Shown here piece after piece: positions 18,325 to 27,088 of a stretch of 64,000 nucleotides of DNA. The translations under genes were made by a program, and so were the position numbers. The stretch comes from Venenivibrio stagnispumantis (GTDB lineage Bacteria > Aquificota > Aquificia > Aquificales > Hydrogenothermaceae). Position 1 is the first letter of the stretch. Every line of letters starts with the position of its first letter. The stretch lies in NCBI RefSeq assembly GCF_900182795.1, contig NZ_FXTX01000001.1, forward strand, positions 62,001-126,000, given 5' to 3'. The notes beneath the pieces were generated by a model, which searched no databases, was not told where the DNA came from, and saw only the letters and a list, made by a program, of their open reading frames with translations.

Positions 18325-21300
18325 ATGAATAATCTTGGATTAGCAGGAAAAATAGCAAAGGCTTTTATAAATTCAAAATTAACACCTTTATTGGTTGTTG
18401 CTTCTTTATTACTTGGATTTTTTGCAGTATTTACTACCCCAAGAGATGAAGAGCCTCAAATAGTTGTCCCTATGATAGATATAATGGTTCCATTTCCCGG
18501 AGCCAAATCAGATGAGGTAAATAATCTTATAGTAAAGCCCCTTGAAAAATTAATGTGGGAAATTCCTGATGTAGAGTATGTATATTCTTATGCCGGAGAT
18601 GGTTTTGGAATTACTACCGTAAGATTTAAAGTTGGAGCAAGTCCGGAAGATAGCCTTGTAAAACTATACAGCAAAGTAATGTCTAACTATTACAGAATGC
18701 CGGAAGGGGCAATGAACCCTATTATCAAACCAAAATCCATAGATGATGTGCCTATCCTTGCAATAACATTACATTCAAAGGAGTTATCTTCTTATGATTT
18801 AAGAAGAATAGCCGAAGTTGTAGAAGATGAGATAAAACAGCTTCAAAATATATCAGAAACAACAATAATAGGTTCAAAACCAAAAGAGATAGATATATAT
18901 TTTGACCCTGCAAAATTAAATGCTTATAACATATTTTTACCTCAGGTAGTTCAGGCACTTCAAAATGCTAATTTCTCTTTACCTTCCGGAGAATTTGATA
19001 AAGATAATTATAGATATAAAGTAAGAACAGGTCAATTTTTCAAATCTAAGGAAGATGTGGAAAATGTAGTTATTACGGTATATCAAGGAAAACCTATCTT
19101 TATAAAAGATGTTGCAAGGGTAGAAGAAGGAGAAGGAGAGATTGAAAATTATGTCCAATTTGGATATGGAGTTCAAAGTGGCAAAGATAGAAATCAGATA
19201 GATAATGCAGTTACAATAGCAGTAGCTAAAAAAACTGGAAGTAATGCAGTAGTAGTTGCAGAAAATGTAATAGAAAAATTAAATGAAATGAAAGGTAGAA
19301 TTATACCTTCCAATGTAGATATTACCATTACAAGAAATTATGGAGAAACTGCTTCCGAAAAAGCAAATGAGCTAATAGAACACCTACTCATAGCAACATT
19401 CTCAATTGTTTTACTTATAGCAGTAACTCTTGGATGGAGAGAATCATTAATTGTTGCAGTTACAATACCGGTAACCCTTGCAATAGCATTATTCCTTAGC
19501 GAGATGTATGGATATTCTTTAAACAGGGTTACTTTATTTGCACTTATATTCTCCATAGGTATTTTAGTTGATAACTCTATTGTTGTTCTTGAAAATATTC
19601 ATAGATGGTTTTCTATGAAAAAATTATCAATGGAAGATGCTGCCGTTGTTGCAACAGATGAAGTAGGTAATCCTACAATACTTGCTACATTTGCTGTTAT
19701 TGTAGCTCTTTTACCTATGGCTTTTGTAACAGGTTTAATGGGCCCATATATGAGACCTATACCGATTAATTCATCGGTAGCAATGTTTTTCTCTATGCTT
19801 CTTGCTTTCATATTGACACCTTATCTTGCAATAAGATGGATGAAACATGATGAAGAGCATAAATCACCGGAAGCCCTTGCAAAAGAAGATGAAGCAAAAG
19901 CTGATATATTAGTTAAATTATTTAACAAAATATATATGCCTTTATTCCAAAGTAGAACAAAAAGATGGCTTTTCCTCGGATTTGCCGGTATGCTTCTTGT
20001 TATATCTATCTTATTATTAGTTTCAAGGGCAGTGCTTGTAAAAATGCTTCCTTATGATAATAAAAGTGAGTTGCAGGTTGTGTTAGATATGCCAGAAGGA
20101 ACACCACTTCAAGAAACATACAGGGTTGCAAAACAGATAGCAGATTATGTAAAAAATATAAATGAAGTTAAAAATTATGTAATATACGTAGGACAACCGG
20201 CACCTTTTGACTTTAACGGGCTTGTTAGACATTATTATCTAAGAGAGGCTCCAAACCTTGCTCAAATACAGATAAATTTAATAAGCAAACACGATAGAAA
20301 AGCCCAAAGCCATGAAATAGCAGAAAGAATAAGAGATGATATAGCAAAAATAGCTAAATCCAATGGAGCTAAATATATAGCAGTAGTAGAGCCACCACCA
20401 GGACCGCCGGTTTTATCTCCTATTGTTGCAGAAGTTTATGGGCCAGACCATAAAGGGCAGTTATATGTTGCAAATGAAATAAAGAAAATATTTGAAAATA
20501 CACCGGGAATAATAGATGTAGGAATATATGATAATAACCCTCAAAAAGAGTATCTTATTAAAGTAGATTCGGAAAAAGCCAAAAGATATGGCTTTACAGA
20601 AGATATGATAGTAAAAACCGTAAGAATAGCCCTTGCAGGACATAAAGTAGGATTAATGCATACCTCTGATGATTTACATCCGGTAAGTATAGTTGTTAGA
20701 TTAGATGAAAAATATAGAACTTCCATTGAAGATATATTATCTATGAAACTTCCAACACCACAGGGCGGTGTTCCACTTGGTTCTCTTGTTTCAGTAGAAC
20801 AAAGCTCTACAGAAAGAGATATATATAGAAAGAATCTCCAATCTGTTGTTTATGTAATAGCTAATGTAAATGATAAAGTTGGTAGTCCGGTTTATCCTAT
20901 TTTAGATTTATGGGATAAAATAAAGAATATCAAAACTCCTGATGGAAAAGGAGTAGAAGAGCTATTAACTCACCAACCTGAGCTTACAGATAGATATTAT
21001 GTAAAATGGGATGGAGAATGGCAGGTTACTTATGAAACATTTAGAGATATGGGAATAGCTTTTGGTGTGGCAATAGTTGTTCTTTATATCTTACTTGTAG
21101 GATGGTTTAAATCTTTCAAAATGCCTGCTGTTATAATGTCCCCTATACCTTTTACTCTCGTTGGTATTATTCCGGGGCATTTTATAATGGGTGCTTTCTT
21201 TACAGCAACATCTATGATAGGATTTATAGCTCTTGCCGGTATTATATTAAGAAACTCTATATTGCTTGTTGAATTTGCAGAACAAAAATTAAAAGAAGGA

Positions 21301-21576
21301 TATTCTTTGGAAGAGGCATTACTTGAAGCCGGTATAGTAAGAACAAGACCTATATTATTAACTGCAGCAGCTATTGTAGTAGGTGCATTTGTTATAATCT
21401 TTGACCCTATTTTCAATGGACTTGCTATTGCATTAATATTTGGAACAGTTGCATCAACATTATTAACCCTTGTTGTTGTTCCGGTATTATACTATATGAT
21501 AGTAGGTGAAGAAAGAAAATTACATCTTTGCCCAGAAGTGCCTATCACAGACAAAGAAGATAAATGTGAAATGTAA
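18325..21576 (+). CDS. RND efflux transporter (AcrB/MexB-like superfamily pump)
   Basis: At 1083 residues this has the full RND layout: TM1 near residues 18-35, a large periplasmic loop, a TM2-6 block (about 345-505), a second periplasmic loop, and a C-terminal TM8-12 block. The TM4 motif GILVDNSIVVLENIHRWF contains the proton-relay aspartate followed by N where AcrB has a second aspartate. That variant is common in non-enteric pumps. It is driven by proton flux and works with the two upstream genes. Substrate may be drugs, metals or lipids and cannot be settled here. The gene ends the operon; a GC-rich hairpin lies downstream. Confidence 0.93.
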   Translation: MNNLGLAGKIAKAFINSKLTPLLVVASLLLGFFAVFTTPRDEEPQIVVPMIDIMVPFPGAKSDEVNNLIVKPLEKLMWEIPDVEYVYSYAGDGFGITTVRFKVGASPEDSLVKLYSKVMSNYYRMPEGAMNPIIKPKSIDDVPILAITLHSKELSSYDLRRIAEVVEDEIKQLQNISETTIIGSKPKEIDIYFDPAKLNAYNIFLPQVVQALQNANFSLPSGEFDKDNYRYKVRTGQFFKSKEDVENVVITVYQGKPIFIKDVARVEEGEGEIENYVQFGYGVQSGKDRNQIDNAVTIAVAKKTGSNAVVVAENVIEKLNEMKGRIIPSNVDITITRNYGETASEKANELIEHLLIATFSIVLLIAVTLGWRESLIVAVTIPVTLAIALFLSEMYGYSLNRVTLFALIFSIGILVDNSIVVLENIHRWFSMKKLSMEDAAVVATDEVGNPTILATFAVIVALLPMAFVTGLMGPYMRPIPINSSVAMFFSMLLAFILTPYLAIRWMKHDEEHKSPEALAKEDEAKADILVKLFNKIYMPLFQSRTKRWLFLGFAGMLLVISILLLVSRAVLVKMLPYDNKSELQVVLDMPEGTPLQETYRVAKQIADYVKNINEVKNYVIYVGQPAPFDFNGLVRHYYLREAPNLAQIQINLISKHDRKAQSHEIAERIRDDIAKIAKSNGAKYIAVVEPPPGPPVLSPIVAEVYGPDHKGQLYVANEIKKIFENTPGIIDVGIYDNNPQKEYLIKVDSEKAKRYGFTEDMIVKTVRIALAGHKVGLMHTSDDLHPVSIVVRLDEKYRTSIEDILSMKLPTPQGGVPLGSLVSVEQSSTERDIYRKNLQSVVYVIANVNDKVGSPVYPILDLWDKIKNIKTPDGKGVEELLTHQPELTDRYYVKWDGEWQVTYETFRDMGIAFGVAIVVLYILLVGWFKSFKMPAVIMSPIPFTLVGIIPGHFIMGAFFTATSMIGFIALAGIILRNSILLVEFAEQKLKEGYSLEEALLEAGIVRTRPILLTAAAIVVGAFVIIFDPIFNGLAIALIFGTVASTLLTLVVVPVLYYMIVGEERKLHLCPEVPITDKEDKCEM

Positions 21577-21591
21577 ATAAAAAAGATTAAT

Positions 21592-21619
21592 CCTCTCCAT
21601 CATCTTATAGGTGGGGAGG
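21592..21619 (-). terminator. Hairpin between convergent genes
   Basis: CCTCTCCA (21592-21599) pairs with TGGGGAGG (21612-21619) around a 12 nt loop, with one G-T wobble. Read on the minus strand the stem is followed by ATTAATCTTTTTT, so it may terminate the minus-strand genes. On the plus strand no T-run follows. Confidence 0.4.
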
Positions 21620-21718
21620 GAAAATATATATATTTGGTAAATTTAAATTTTTGAAAAATTTAGATATGGCAGAATATATTTATACGGTTTATTTTGAACT
21701 CCTTCTGATTTCTTTGAA

Positions 21719-22255
21719 TCAATTTAATTGATTTATTTTATCAAAATTAAGGATATCCATATATTCCCATTCTTTATAAGCCATTGCATATATTTTTTGT
21801 TTTGTTAGATAGTTTATTATATCTTCTTCTAATCTTAAGCTTGCAAAGATAGGAATTAGTTTATATTCCCTATATTCCGGAAATAAAGTTAAAAATCTAT
21901 CTATCTTTTTATCTTTAAACTCATTTATATAATCAATTTTTGGTGTAGATTTAACTTCCACTAAAAATACAGTCTTACAATCATCACTAACTGCTATAAC
22001 ATCAAACTCATCTTTTAATCCGGTTTTTTTATCTTTTTTCTTTCTGTTAACCTGTAAATCATCTATTTCACAATTAAAGTATTGTTTTATAACCGGAGAA
22101 ACAGCCGGAGCTATTATATCTTCAACAATTGTCCCAAGTTTATTAGCTAACTCACCCCATCTTTTGTTCATCTCTTTGGACAATCTTTCATTCAATTTTA
22201 TTAATTCTTCCATTAAATTTTCAAGCCTTTCAACTCTTTCTTCTACTGTAGCCAT
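21719..22255 (-). CDS. PD-(D/E)XK nuclease-fold protein with N-terminal coiled coil
   Basis: This 178-residue protein has a leucine/glutamate-rich coiled coil in the first about 45 residues (VEERVERLENLMEELIKL). A compact nuclease-like core follows. DEFDVIAVSDD then FLVEVKS places D...(E/Q)xK-type acidic residues and lysine as in the PD-(D/E)XK superfamily. The architecture matches the DUF3782-type proteins common in thermophiles and cyanobacteria. No partner gene for restriction or repair adjoins it, and its biological role is unknown. The upstream EAL gene is on the same strand, with 79 nt between. Enzymatic activity is inference from the fold only. Confidence 0.7.
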   Translation of the reverse strand: MATVEERVERLENLMEELIKLNERLSKEMNKRWGELANKLGTIVEDIIAPAVSPVIKQYFNCEIDDLQVNRKKKDKKTGLKDEFDVIAVSDDCKTVFLVEVKSTPKIDYINEFKDKKIDRFLTLFPEYREYKLIPIFASLRLEEDIINYLTKQKIYAMAYKEWEYMDILNFDKINQLN

Positions 22256-22334
22256 TTCAATTCTCCAAAATCAAAATTACATACAAAAAATATATTCTAA
22301 ACTACTTGAATTTTCCATTTTAATTCCTTCTATC

Positions 22335-24392
22335 TTATGCCTTTATCTCATCTTTATAATAAGTAGGAACATGAAGATAAAACCCCTGTAATAACAAGTT
22401 TTCCGGATTTAATTTTAGATATTTAGCAATCTCTTTAATCTTATTAAGTATTTCTTCATTTTCTATAAATTCATATACGGTACTCATACCTACTTTATTG
22501 GAAAATAAAGTTATTGATTCAACCATTGATTCATAGATTTTAGATTCTACCATTCTTTTTACTATTGACCCATCTATTTTTATTACTTTTGCCCTATTTT
22601 TCTCTCCAAGTTCTCCTACTATCTCATAATTTGTATATCCTGTGCCAAAATCATCAAAAGCAATGAAAAGATCTTTGTTTTCTAAATGGTTAAAAATTTC
22701 TTTGTTTGATACGATAGCATATTCAGTTATTTCAAGGAAGAGATTAAGATTTTCTTCTTTAAAAACATTTACTACTTGTTCTATTTCTTTAACTACAGGC
22801 TCATACGAAAGAGATGTTGGATAAATATTTACAAAGATATTTTTAGATATCTTTTTTATATCTTTTATGTTTTCTCTTAATTTTTTTAGAATAACCCTAT
22901 CAAACTCACCCATAAGTCCTTTTTCTTCAAATACCCTTAAAAACTTACCGGCAGGTATATATTTTTTATCAGAGGGATTTTTTATCCTTGCAAGTATCTC
23001 AAGTGCAAATTCTTTTCCGGTTAAATCAAAAATTTTATGGACAAACAAATCTATTTCCTCTTTTTTCAGTTGATTAAGTGCAATTCTTTTAATCTCTAAA
23101 TTTTCATAAACTGCACTTATTATCTTATTTATCTGTGTATTATAATCTACTATTAATATAATATCATCACTTTTTTCTTTTTCTAAAATATCTCTAATTA
23201 AGTTAATAATTTCGGATATTTCTTCTTTATTTAAAGAATACATTTTTAAAGTAGATAAATCGATTCTTCCAATTCTTATAATAGGTTTTTCAGTGATAGA
23301 AATATATTTTTCTTTCAAATAATCAGCAATATTCTTAAATCCTTTCAATAAATTATCTAATTTTAGATTAAAATAATAATCTTCCTGATTGATTAATATA
23401 TTAATATTTCCGTCTATTTCATCAAAAATTATAAATTGGAAATCTATAAAATAATTTTCTAAATAGTTAAATATAACTTTTTTTATGTCATTTCCTATCA
23501 AAATATCCTTTTTAGTTTCTATAATAAGTAAGTATGTTTTTAAATTATTTTTTTGGGAATAAATATACTCAGATAAAATTGATTTTTTATTATCTCTCCA
23601 TCTTAAAGAAATATCTGAATAAGTATAAATAAGCTTATATAGGTAAAACAACATTTCAGATGTTAAAATTACAGACTCTTTATACTTACCGTTTACAAGA
23701 TAAGAAATTATATCTCTTGTATATTCGTGAATTTTTTTGTGGATAGATTTAAATTCCAAAAGTTGCTCTTCTTTGCCATAAAACATTACTTTAAAAGCAA
23801 TACTGTTTTCAAGCTTAAAAACATTACAAATTGTGTGTGTAAATAATGAAAGTTTATCAAAGTTTTTATTAGTTTCATCTACTAATTCTTTTATTTGTTT
23901 TAAATAATTTAAAACATTTTCATAAAAATAATCATCATATTTATTTGTATTTTTTAATTCTTTTTCTTTATTAAGAAAATCTATTATTTCATTTATATAT
24001 TCTTTTATATAAGTTTTTGCAGTAGTTTCTTTTAACATATTTTCCATTGTATTTATTACAGATTCATCAACATTTATTTTTTTTTCATTAAGTAAATTTA
24101 TATAAAGATTTATGAAATCAAATATACTTTTTGGAGATATTCCCAATTTAAAATGTCTTTCTGCTAATTTATATAATTCTCTTTTGACTTCTTCATTTTT
24201 ACTTTCTTCAAGGGCTTCTATCGCATTAAGTAGAAAAAAACTTTGTCTTTCTATTAAAAATTCTATCTGATTAAAAGATGAAAAAAAAGATGATGCATGT
24301 TCATCTTCATGAATGAAATTATAAAATTCTACAAAAACATTTTTAAGAGTATCCAAAATTTCCGCTTCTCTGTTTTCATTCTTTTTTGTCAT
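22335..24392 (-). CDS. EAL-domain signalling protein with globin-like N-terminal region and degenerate GGDEF
   Basis: The 685-residue cytosolic protein has an EAL (c-di-GMP phosphodiesterase) domain over about residues 435-680. The glutamate of the EAL motif is kept as E-I-L (about residue 463). Also present are N in FVNIYP, E in EITEYA, the metal-binding pair in FDDFGTGY (about 578), K in VIKIDGS and the final QGFYLHVP. Catalysis is therefore plausible. Upstream, about 300-430, lies a GGDEF-like fold without a GG(D/E)EF motif. The first about 150 residues contain FYNFI, IERQSFFLLNAI and RHFKLGISPKSIFDFI, which recall globin-coupled sensor domains with a proximal histidine. That assignment is tentative. 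Confidence 0.75.
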   Translation of the reverse strand: MTKKNENREAEILDTLKNVFVEFYNFIHEDEHASSFFSSFNQIEFLIERQSFFLLNAIEALEESKNEEVKRELYKLAERHFKLGISPKSIFDFINLYINLLNEKKINVDESVINTMENMLKETTAKTYIKEYINEIIDFLNKEKELKNTNKYDDYFYENVLNYLKQIKELVDETNKNFDKLSLFTHTICNVFKLENSIAFKVMFYGKEEQLLEFKSIHKKIHEYTRDIISYLVNGKYKESVILTSEMLFYLYKLIYTYSDISLRWRDNKKSILSEYIYSQKNNLKTYLLIIETKKDILIGNDIKKVIFNYLENYFIDFQFIIFDEIDGNINILINQEDYYFNLKLDNLLKGFKNIADYLKEKYISITEKPIIRIGRIDLSTLKMYSLNKEEISEIINLIRDILEKEKSDDIILIVDYNTQINKIISAVYENLEIKRIALNQLKKEEIDLFVHKIFDLTGKEFALEILARIKNPSDKKYIPAGKFLRVFEEKGLMGEFDRVILKKLRENIKDIKKISKNIFVNIYPTSLSYEPVVKEIEQVVNVFKEENLNLFLEITEYAIVSNKEIFNHLENKDLFIAFDDFGTGYTNYEIVGELGEKNRAKVIKIDGSIVKRMVESKIYESMVESITLFSNKVGMSTVYEFIENEEILNKIKEIAKYLKLNPENLLLQGFYLHVPTYYKDEIKA

Positions 24393-24500
24393 AGGTAATC
24401 ACCTTATTCATTTATTTTTTCAGTATAATTGTGGAAAAATTATATCATATTTAATAAATTGCTATTCATCTAACAAGTGTATTTAAAACTTTTACAAATT

Positions 24501-26360
24501 TTACACTGCTTTTTTATTTTCTTTCATTTTTTCAATATGGACTAAAATAGCAGTTATGGCAGCCGGTGTTATGCCTTCAAGTCTGGAAGCTTGCCCGAGG
24601 GTTATAGGCTTTGCCTTTGTTAATTTCTGAACTGCCTCTTTTGTAAGTCCTGCTACTTTTGAATAATCTATATCCGGTGGTATTTTTATATTTTCTAAGT
24701 ATCTTAATTTTTCATTCATTTTTATCTCTCTTTCAAGATAGCCATCATATTTTATATTTATCTCAATTTCTTCTTTAATATAATCAGATTGTGGAACCGG
24801 AACATCATAATCTGTAATATTTTCCATATTTATCTCAGGTTTTTGTAAAACTGAAAATACTGAGATTTTTTTATTTTCTTCCTTTATAAATCTATTTTTA
24901 TAATCTTCTATCCATCTTGATATTTCATCTTCTATCTCTTTTACGAATTTATATTCTTCTTCTGAAAGCATTCCTATATTGTATGCTTTTTTGTAAAGTC
25001 TGAGTATTGCATTATCTTGTCTTAAATGTAATCTGTATTCTGACCTTGAAGTAAATAATCTGTAAGGCTCTATAACTCCTTTTGTTGTTAAATCATCTAT
25101 CATAACTCCGATATAGGCTTCATCTCTTCTTATATAAAATGGTTCTTTTCCAAAAGCTCTTAATGCTGCATTTATTCCGGCAACTATTCCCTGTCCTGCT
25201 GCTTCTTCATATCCGGTTGTTCCATTAAAATTACCTGCATGATATAATCCTTTTATTCTTTTTGTTTCAAGAGTAGGATATAACTCTGTTGGTGGGACTA
25301 CATCATACTCTATTGCATAAGCCGGTTTTAGTAATACTACATTTTCTAATCCGGGAATAGACCTATACATCTGCCATTGTATCTCTTCCGGCAAAGAAGT
25401 GCTCATTCCATTTGGATATATGCTTATTCCATCTTTTGTTTCCGGTTCTAACCATATTGTATGTCTTTCTTTTCCTTCAAATTTTACAATTTTATCTTCT
25501 ATGGAAGGGCAATATCTTGGACCTATGCCGGTTATAGCTCCACCATATAAAGCTGTTCTATGTAGATTTTCTTTTATTATTCTGTGGGTTTCAGGTGTTG
25601 TGTAAGTTATATAACAATCTATCTGCTCTTTTTCTTTAAACCAATAACTTCCTTTTGGCTGAGTCCAGAATGAAAATTTAGGTGGTGGATAATCTCCGGG
25701 GGCTTTTTCAAGGATTGAGAAATCTATTGTTCTTTTATCTAATCTTGCAGGTGTTCCTGTTTTAAATCTAACAAGTTCAAATCCGGCTTTTTTATAAAAT
25801 TCAGGTAATTTGTTTGCAGGTTTTTCTTCCATTCTACCGGCAGGAAATCTTTTATCTCCTATATGAATAAGACCATTTAAAAATGTGCCGGTTGTAATTA
25901 CTACTGATTTTGTTGCTATTTTTAAGCCTTTATCTGTTTGGACTCCTTTTACTTCTTTTTTTATCTCATCTATAAATATATCTGTAACTTCATCTTCTAT
26001 TACGGTTAAATTTTCTGTATTTTGAGTTTTATTTACCATATATTTTCTATATTCTTCTTTATCTGCTTGGGCTCTTGGAGACCTTACTGCCGGACCTTTT
26101 CTTGTGTTTAAAACTTTAAACTGAATACCTGTCTGGTCTATTGCTTTTCCCATCTCTCCACCAAGAGCATCTATCTCTCTTACAACTATTCCTTTTGCTA
26201 TTCCACCAATAGCCGGATTACAGGGCATCAATCCTATCTTTTCTTTATCAAGAGTTATCAAAGCAGTTTTTGCTCCAAGCTTTGCAGCAGCCAATGCTGC
26301 TTCTATACCGGCATGTCCGCCACCTACTACAACAACATCAAACTCAATATCATATACCAT
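24501..26360 (-). CDS. mnmG: tRNA uridine-34 carboxymethylaminomethyl modification enzyme
   Basis: MnmG (GidA), with MnmE, installs the cmnm5 group at the wobble uridine of certain tRNAs. The FAD-binding motif [17 protein letters not shown] is at residues 9-25, and the conserved [11 protein letters not shown] segment follows near 48. Family blocks GTPARLD and ARYILDILP-like C-terminal helices fit a complete 619-residue protein. The Lys-rich C terminus ([15 protein letters not shown]) is the MnmE-interaction region. It stands alone between the EAL and Uma2-type genes, and no mnmE is in the window. Confidence 0.96.
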   Translation of the reverse strand: MVYDIEFDVVVVGGGHAGIEAALAAAKLGAKTALITLDKEKIGLMPCNPAIGGIAKGIVVREIDALGGEMGKAIDQTGIQFKVLNTRKGPAVRSPRAQADKEEYRKYMVNKTQNTENLTVIEDEVTDIFIDEIKKEVKGVQTDKGLKIATKSVVITTGTFLNGLIHIGDKRFPAGRMEEKPANKLPEFYKKAGFELVRFKTGTPARLDKRTIDFSILEKAPGDYPPPKFSFWTQPKGSYWFKEKEQIDCYITYTTPETHRIIKENLHRTALYGGAITGIGPRYCPSIEDKIVKFEGKERHTIWLEPETKDGISIYPNGMSTSLPEEIQWQMYRSIPGLENVVLLKPAYAIEYDVVPPTELYPTLETKRIKGLYHAGNFNGTTGYEEAAGQGIVAGINAALRAFGKEPFYIRRDEAYIGVMIDDLTTKGVIEPYRLFTSRSEYRLHLRQDNAILRLYKKAYNIGMLSEEEYKFVKEIEDEISRWIEDYKNRFIKEENKKISVFSVLQKPEINMENITDYDVPVPQSDYIKEEIEINIKYDGYLEREIKMNEKLRYLENIKIPPDIDYSKVAGLTKEAVQKLTKAKPITLGQASRLEGITPAAITAILVHIEKMKENKKAV

Positions 26361-26445
26361 TTATTTTTCACTCCATTTTTTAAAAATTTTGCTTATATAA
26401 TATATATTTTTTTACAGATTTAAACAAATCAAATTTGAAATCTGG

Positions 26446-26985
26446 TTAGCTAAATAAAGCCTTTACCTCAATATTGATATCACAACCATTTTTTAATGTT
26501 ATTTTAAGGATTTCTTCATCAGAATCAAAATATTTTTCATATTTATTATTAACAAGGTTAAAAACTCTTACTTTTTCAATATCCGGATAAGCAAGAATAT
26601 AGTAAGGAACTTTTTCCCTTTGGTATATATCATATTTTATATACTCATCTTTTTCGGCAGTAGATTTTGAAACTACTTCAATAACTACCTCCGGTGCTTC
26701 TTTTAAATAAAACTCTATCTTCTTACAGATAACTATCAAATCCGGTCTTAGGACAGTATTTTCTGATATTATCCAATCAAGTTCTGGATAAATTTTACAT
26801 TTTTCAGGACAATTTTTAATAGATTCAAAAATTTGTATTATCAAATTAGAAATAATTTCTTGATGTTTTCCAAAAGGTGAAGGAGCCATAGCATAAGGAA
26901 TGCCTTCTATAAGTTCCCAATCACCTTCCCATTTTTTATAATCCTCAATTGTATACTTAGGAAGATATTTTAAAACTATATCCAT
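26446..26985 (-). CDS. Uma2-family (DUF820) putative endonuclease
   Basis: The 179-residue protein belongs to the Uma2/DUF820 family, PD-(D/E)XK-fold proteins found in many copies in thermophiles and cyanobacteria. The characteristic core is seen as VLRPDLIVI (the aspartate), then EVVIEVVSKST (glutamate and lysine-region strand). IPYAMAPSPFGKHQEI in the N-terminal third is also typical. No substrate or cellular role is established for most members. RBS-like GAGG precedes ATG 26985. It is divergent from the Rad50-like gene, with 103 nt between, so they may share a promoter region. Confidence 0.8.
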   Translation of the reverse strand: MDIVLKYLPKYTIEDYKKWEGDWELIEGIPYAMAPSPFGKHQEIISNLIIQIFESIKNCPEKCKIYPELDWIISENTVLRPDLIVICKKIEFYLKEAPEVVIEVVSKSTAEKDEYIKYDIYQREKVPYYILAYPDIEKVRVFNLVNNKYEKYFDSDEEILKITLKNGCDINIEVKALFS

Positions 26986-27088
26986 TTTTTACCTCAAAAA
27001 TGTTTTTAACTTAATATTATTTCAATTTAATGACGAAATCAACTATGATAAAATTTTATAACAAAAAAATCTACAAAGAGGCTTAAAG

